Source of the DNA: Microbacterium luteum
Lineage (GTDB): Bacteria > Actinomycetota > Actinomycetes > Actinomycetales > Microbacteriaceae
Reading direction: 5' to 3'
NCBI RefSeq assembly: GCF_015277875.1
Contig: NZ_CP063814.1
Span: forward strand, 620,001 to 684,000
DNA length: 64,000 nt
The notes below the pieces were generated by a model. The model made no database searches. It saw only the letters and a list, made by a program, of their open reading frames with translations, and had not been told where the DNA came from. Below, piece after piece: positions 61,818 to 64,000 of this stretch. A program made the translations under genes and the position numbers. Each line of letters begins with the position of its first letter. The first letter of the stretch is position 1.

Positions 61818-63881
61818 ATGGTGGAGCGCGAGACGCCCACGCCCGCAATCGAAGCGCTTCGACGACCGATCTCCCACGTGTGGTTCGGCGGTGATTACAA
61901 CCCGGAGCAGTGGCCGGAGGCGGTGCTGCTGGAAGACATCGATCTCATGCAGCAGGCTGCGGTGAACACCGCGACGGTCGGCGTCTTCTCCTGGGCTGCC
62001 CTCGAGCCGCAGCCGGGGGAATACGACTTCGGCTGGCTCGATGCCGCGCTCGACCGCCTGCACTCCGCGGGCGTCAAGGTCATCCTCGCGACGCCGACCG
62101 CGTCTCCTCCGCCGTGGTTCTCCCGGCTGCACCCCGAGGCGCTGCCCGTAACGCCCGACGGCGTGCGGCTCATCCACGGCAGCCGCGACACCTACAATCC
62201 CGCCGCTCCGGCGTACCGAGACGCTGCCCGCCGCATCACCCGAGTGTTGGCCGAGCGCTACGGCGACCACCCGGCGCTGGCGATGTGGCACCTGCACAAC
62301 GAGTACGGCACGGTCTCCTATGGTCCGGTCACCGACGTCGCCTTCCGTGAGTGGCTGCAGGATGCTTACGGAGACCTCGACCGTGTGAACGCGACCTGGA
62401 ACACGGCCTTCTGGTCACAGGTGTACTCCTCCTGGGAGGACATCCACGCGCCGCAGAGGACGCAGTACATTCCGAACCCCGCGCACCTCCTCGATTTCAA
62501 GCGCTTCAGTTCGGACATGCTGCTGCGCTGCCTGCGCGACCAGCTCGAGATCGTGCGAGAGGTGACGCCCGGCGTACCGACGACCACGAACTTCATGCTT
62601 CCGACATGGCATCACTACGACGAATGGGACTTCGCGCGCGAGCTGGATGTCGTCACGATCGACCACTACCCGGAAGACGGCCCCTCTGGCGACGCGCAGG
62701 TGGCATTCGCGGCGGATCTGGCCCGGTCCTTCGCGGGCGGTCGGCCGTGGCTCCTGATGGAACAGGCGACGTCGTTGGTCTACGACTACGCCGGCGGTCG
62801 CATGCTCGCCAAGGCGCCCGGGCGCATGCGCCGCAACACCTATCAGTACCTGGCGCGCGGATCCTTCGGATCGCTATTCTTCCAATGGCGTGCGCCGCGC
62901 GTCGGGGCGGAGTTCTTCCACTCGGCGATGGTGCCCCACGTCGGTCCCGACTCCCGCATCTTCCGGGAGATCCGCGACCTGGGCGCCGAGCTCGCAGGCG
63001 TCCCCGAACTGTCGGCCGGTCCGATCGAGGGGCGCGTCGTCGAATCGCGCACGGCGATCGTGTGGGACTCGACGGCGTGGTGGGCCACCGAGACGCGGAT
63101 GCTGCCCTCTGCCGACGTCGCTTATCTCCCGGCGCTTCGCCGCGTGCACGAGGCGCTGTGGCGGTCCGGCGTGACGGCCGACTTCGTCGACCCGAACGGC
63201 GACCCCTCGCAGTACGACCTCGTCCTGGTACCCAGCATGATCGCCGTGAGCGACTCCCAACGGGAGGCGTTCGACCGTTTCGTCGCGAACGGCGGACACC
63301 TGGCTGTCTGGTACCTCTCCGGATCGACCGACGAGCACCTGCGCGTGCGTGAGGGAAGCTATTCGGCGGCGTTCGCCGAACTCGCCGGCGTGCGGGTGGA
63401 AGAGCATGCGCCGCTCCGGGACGGCCAAAACCTCACTCTCAGCGAGGGAACATGCGCGTCGGCCTGGAGTGAGGTCCTCCACGTACGCGGGGCCGAGGTG
63501 GTCGCGTCCTATGGCGCCGACGCGCCGGCGGTCATCGCACCCGGCTCGGCAGCCATCACCCGCAACGTCCGCGGCTCCGGAGTCGTGCACTACATCTCCA
63601 CGCGCGTGGAGGGCGACGATCTGCAACGCCATCTTGCACGCATCGTCGCCGACGCGGGCATCGAGGCCGCCGTGCTTCCCGACGGCGTCGAGCACGTCGT
63701 GCGACGCACGAAGACCGGCGCGCTGCGCATCTTCATCAATCACACCGAGCGGGCGCAGACCGTTCGGGCCACCGGCAGGAACGTCCTGTCGAACACGGAT
63801 GTCGACGGCGACGTCGCCGTCGCAGCGGGCGATGTCCTCATCGTCCGGATCGAGACCTCACCCGAGGGTTCACGCAAGTGA
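61818..63881 (+). CDS. GH42 beta-galactosidase
   Basis: A 687-residue GH42 enzyme of normal size. FGGDYNPEQWP opens the TIM barrel; the acid/base Glu162 is in LHNEYGT and the nucleophile Glu315 in LLMEQATS. The central trimerisation domain and C-terminal beta domain follow. No signal peptide, so it hydrolyses imported beta-galactosides in the cytoplasm. The ATG at 61818 is 2 bp after the LacI stop; a GTG at about 61878 is in frame downstream of the internal operator. The next gene is a binding lipoprotein, suggesting linked import. Confidence 0.95.
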   Translation: MVERETPTPAIEALRRPISHVWFGGDYNPEQWPEAVLLEDIDLMQQAAVNTATVGVFSWAALEPQPGEYDFGWLDAALDRLHSAGVKVILATPTASPPPWFSRLHPEALPVTPDGVRLIHGSRDTYNPAAPAYRDAARRITRVLAERYGDHPALAMWHLHNEYGTVSYGPVTDVAFREWLQDAYGDLDRVNATWNTAFWSQVYSSWEDIHAPQRTQYIPNPAHLLDFKRFSSDMLLRCLRDQLEIVREVTPGVPTTTNFMLPTWHHYDEWDFARELDVVTIDHYPEDGPSGDAQVAFAADLARSFAGGRPWLLMEQATSLVYDYAGGRMLAKAPGRMRRNTYQYLARGSFGSLFFQWRAPRVGAEFFHSAMVPHVGPDSRIFREIRDLGAELAGVPELSAGPIEGRVVESRTAIVWDSTAWWATETRMLPSADVAYLPALRRVHEALWRSGVTADFVDPNGDPSQYDLVLVPSMIAVSDSQREAFDRFVANGGHLAVWYLSGSTDEHLRVREGSYSAAFAELAGVRVEEHAPLRDGQNLTLSEGTCASAWSEVLHVRGAEVVASYGADAPAVIAPGSAAITRNVRGSGVVHYISTRVEGDDLQRHLARIVADAGIEAAVLPDGVEHVVRRTKTGALRIFINHTERAQTVRATGRNVLSNTDVDGDVAVAAGDVLIVRIETSPEGSRK
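61849..61862. promoter_or_regulatory. LacI-type operator within the 5' end of the beta-galactosidase gene
   Basis: TCGAAGCGCTTCGA, a perfect 14-bp palindrome, lies 31 bp inside the predicted coding sequence (codons about 11-15) and shares its core with the operator at 60754. It may block elongation or mark a promoter for a shorter protein. Confidence 0.8.
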
Positions 63882-63901
63882 CCGAGAAAGGAGTGCCGAC
63901 G

Positions 63902-64000
63902 ATGGCACACAGCAGTACCTGGAGAAAGCGCGGCCTGGCCGCGACCGGACTGGCGGCGGCAGCCGCGCTCGCGCTCGCGGGATGTTCCGGAGGAAGCGAT
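63902..64000 (+). CDS. Probable sugar-binding lipoprotein, N-terminal fragment
   Basis: Only the first 33 residues lie in the window, from an ATG at 63902 with GAAAGGAG upstream. They form a lipoprotein signal peptide: basic residues (WRKRG), a hydrophobic alanine-rich core and the lipobox LAGC followed by SGGSD. This start is typical of ABC sugar-binding proteins. Placed 20 bp after the GH42 gene, it is probably the binding protein of a galactoside importer encoded beyond the window. The identity of the mature protein is inferred. Confidence 0.75.
   Translation, partial: MAHSSTWRKRGLAATGLAAAAALALAGCSGGSD

Overview
The window is high-GC DNA (about 70% G+C by eye) from an actinobacterium, most likely Microbacterium or a close Microbacteriaceae relative. 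This rests on gene content (DUF222/HNH nuclease, DUF6510, DUF4383, DUF559, CGNR proteins), frequent GTG starts, many 4-bp ATGA/GTGA gene overlaps, and a HAIR/CIRCE-controlled Hsp20. It is chromosomal. There is one tRNA, no rRNA, no intact insertion sequence, no prophage and no CRISPR array. The genus call is inference from family resemblance.

Layout. 1-12.6 kb: the start of a molybdopterin oxidoreductase; a cystathionine beta-synthase/gamma-synthase pair; a DrrAB-type ABC exporter with a 2OG-Fe(II) oxygenase; PPK2; a CGNR regulator divergent from an EamA transporter; an NhaC-family carrier divergent from a methionine-gamma-lyase-like enzyme; an FAD monooxygenase. 12.7-22 kb: PPOX protein, SDR, GIY-YIG nuclease, glutamate decarboxylase, a coupled Zn-alcohol dehydrogenase/lipoprotein/CDF operon, and a sugar ABC importer (binding protein and two permeases, no ATPase). 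22-28.9 kb: DUF72 protein, a cytosolic sulfite-oxidase-fold/flavin reductase/DUF6510 operon, small stress-type proteins, an MFS transporter and a carboxylesterase. 29-34.9 kb: a complete L-arabinose module (LacI regulator, operator, araD, araB, araA, aldose epimerase).

35-43 kb: small membrane and stress proteins, tRNA-Arg(ACG), hsp20 with CIRCE and HAIR operators, L-serine dehydratase, a DUF559 nuclease-like gene bracketed by 31-bp repeat arrays, MarR, and a DUF2207 protein. 43-54 kb: two copies of a ~125-bp intergenic element, a DUF1295 protein, two neighbouring genes each interrupted by a one-base frameshift (acyl-CoA synthetase and SolA-like oxidase), a fused double IclR regulator, an MBL/TetR divergent pair, an HNH nuclease, and a coupled phosphoribosyltransferase/amidohydrolase pair. 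54-64 kb: aldo/keto reductases, an iron-box-controlled siderophore-interacting protein, a SpoIIAA-like protein, an AlkA-like glycosylase, a winged-helix regulator, and a LacI/GH42 beta-galactosidase cluster that leads into a sugar-binding lipoprotein cut by the window end.

No single large novel system is evident. The most notable items are the 31-bp arrays around the DUF559 gene, the duplicated ~125-bp intergenic element, the double IclR protein, the Mo/flavin/DUF6510 operon, the lipoprotein-CDF coupling, the paired frameshifts, a 28-bp perfect palindrome, and several clear regulatory sites.
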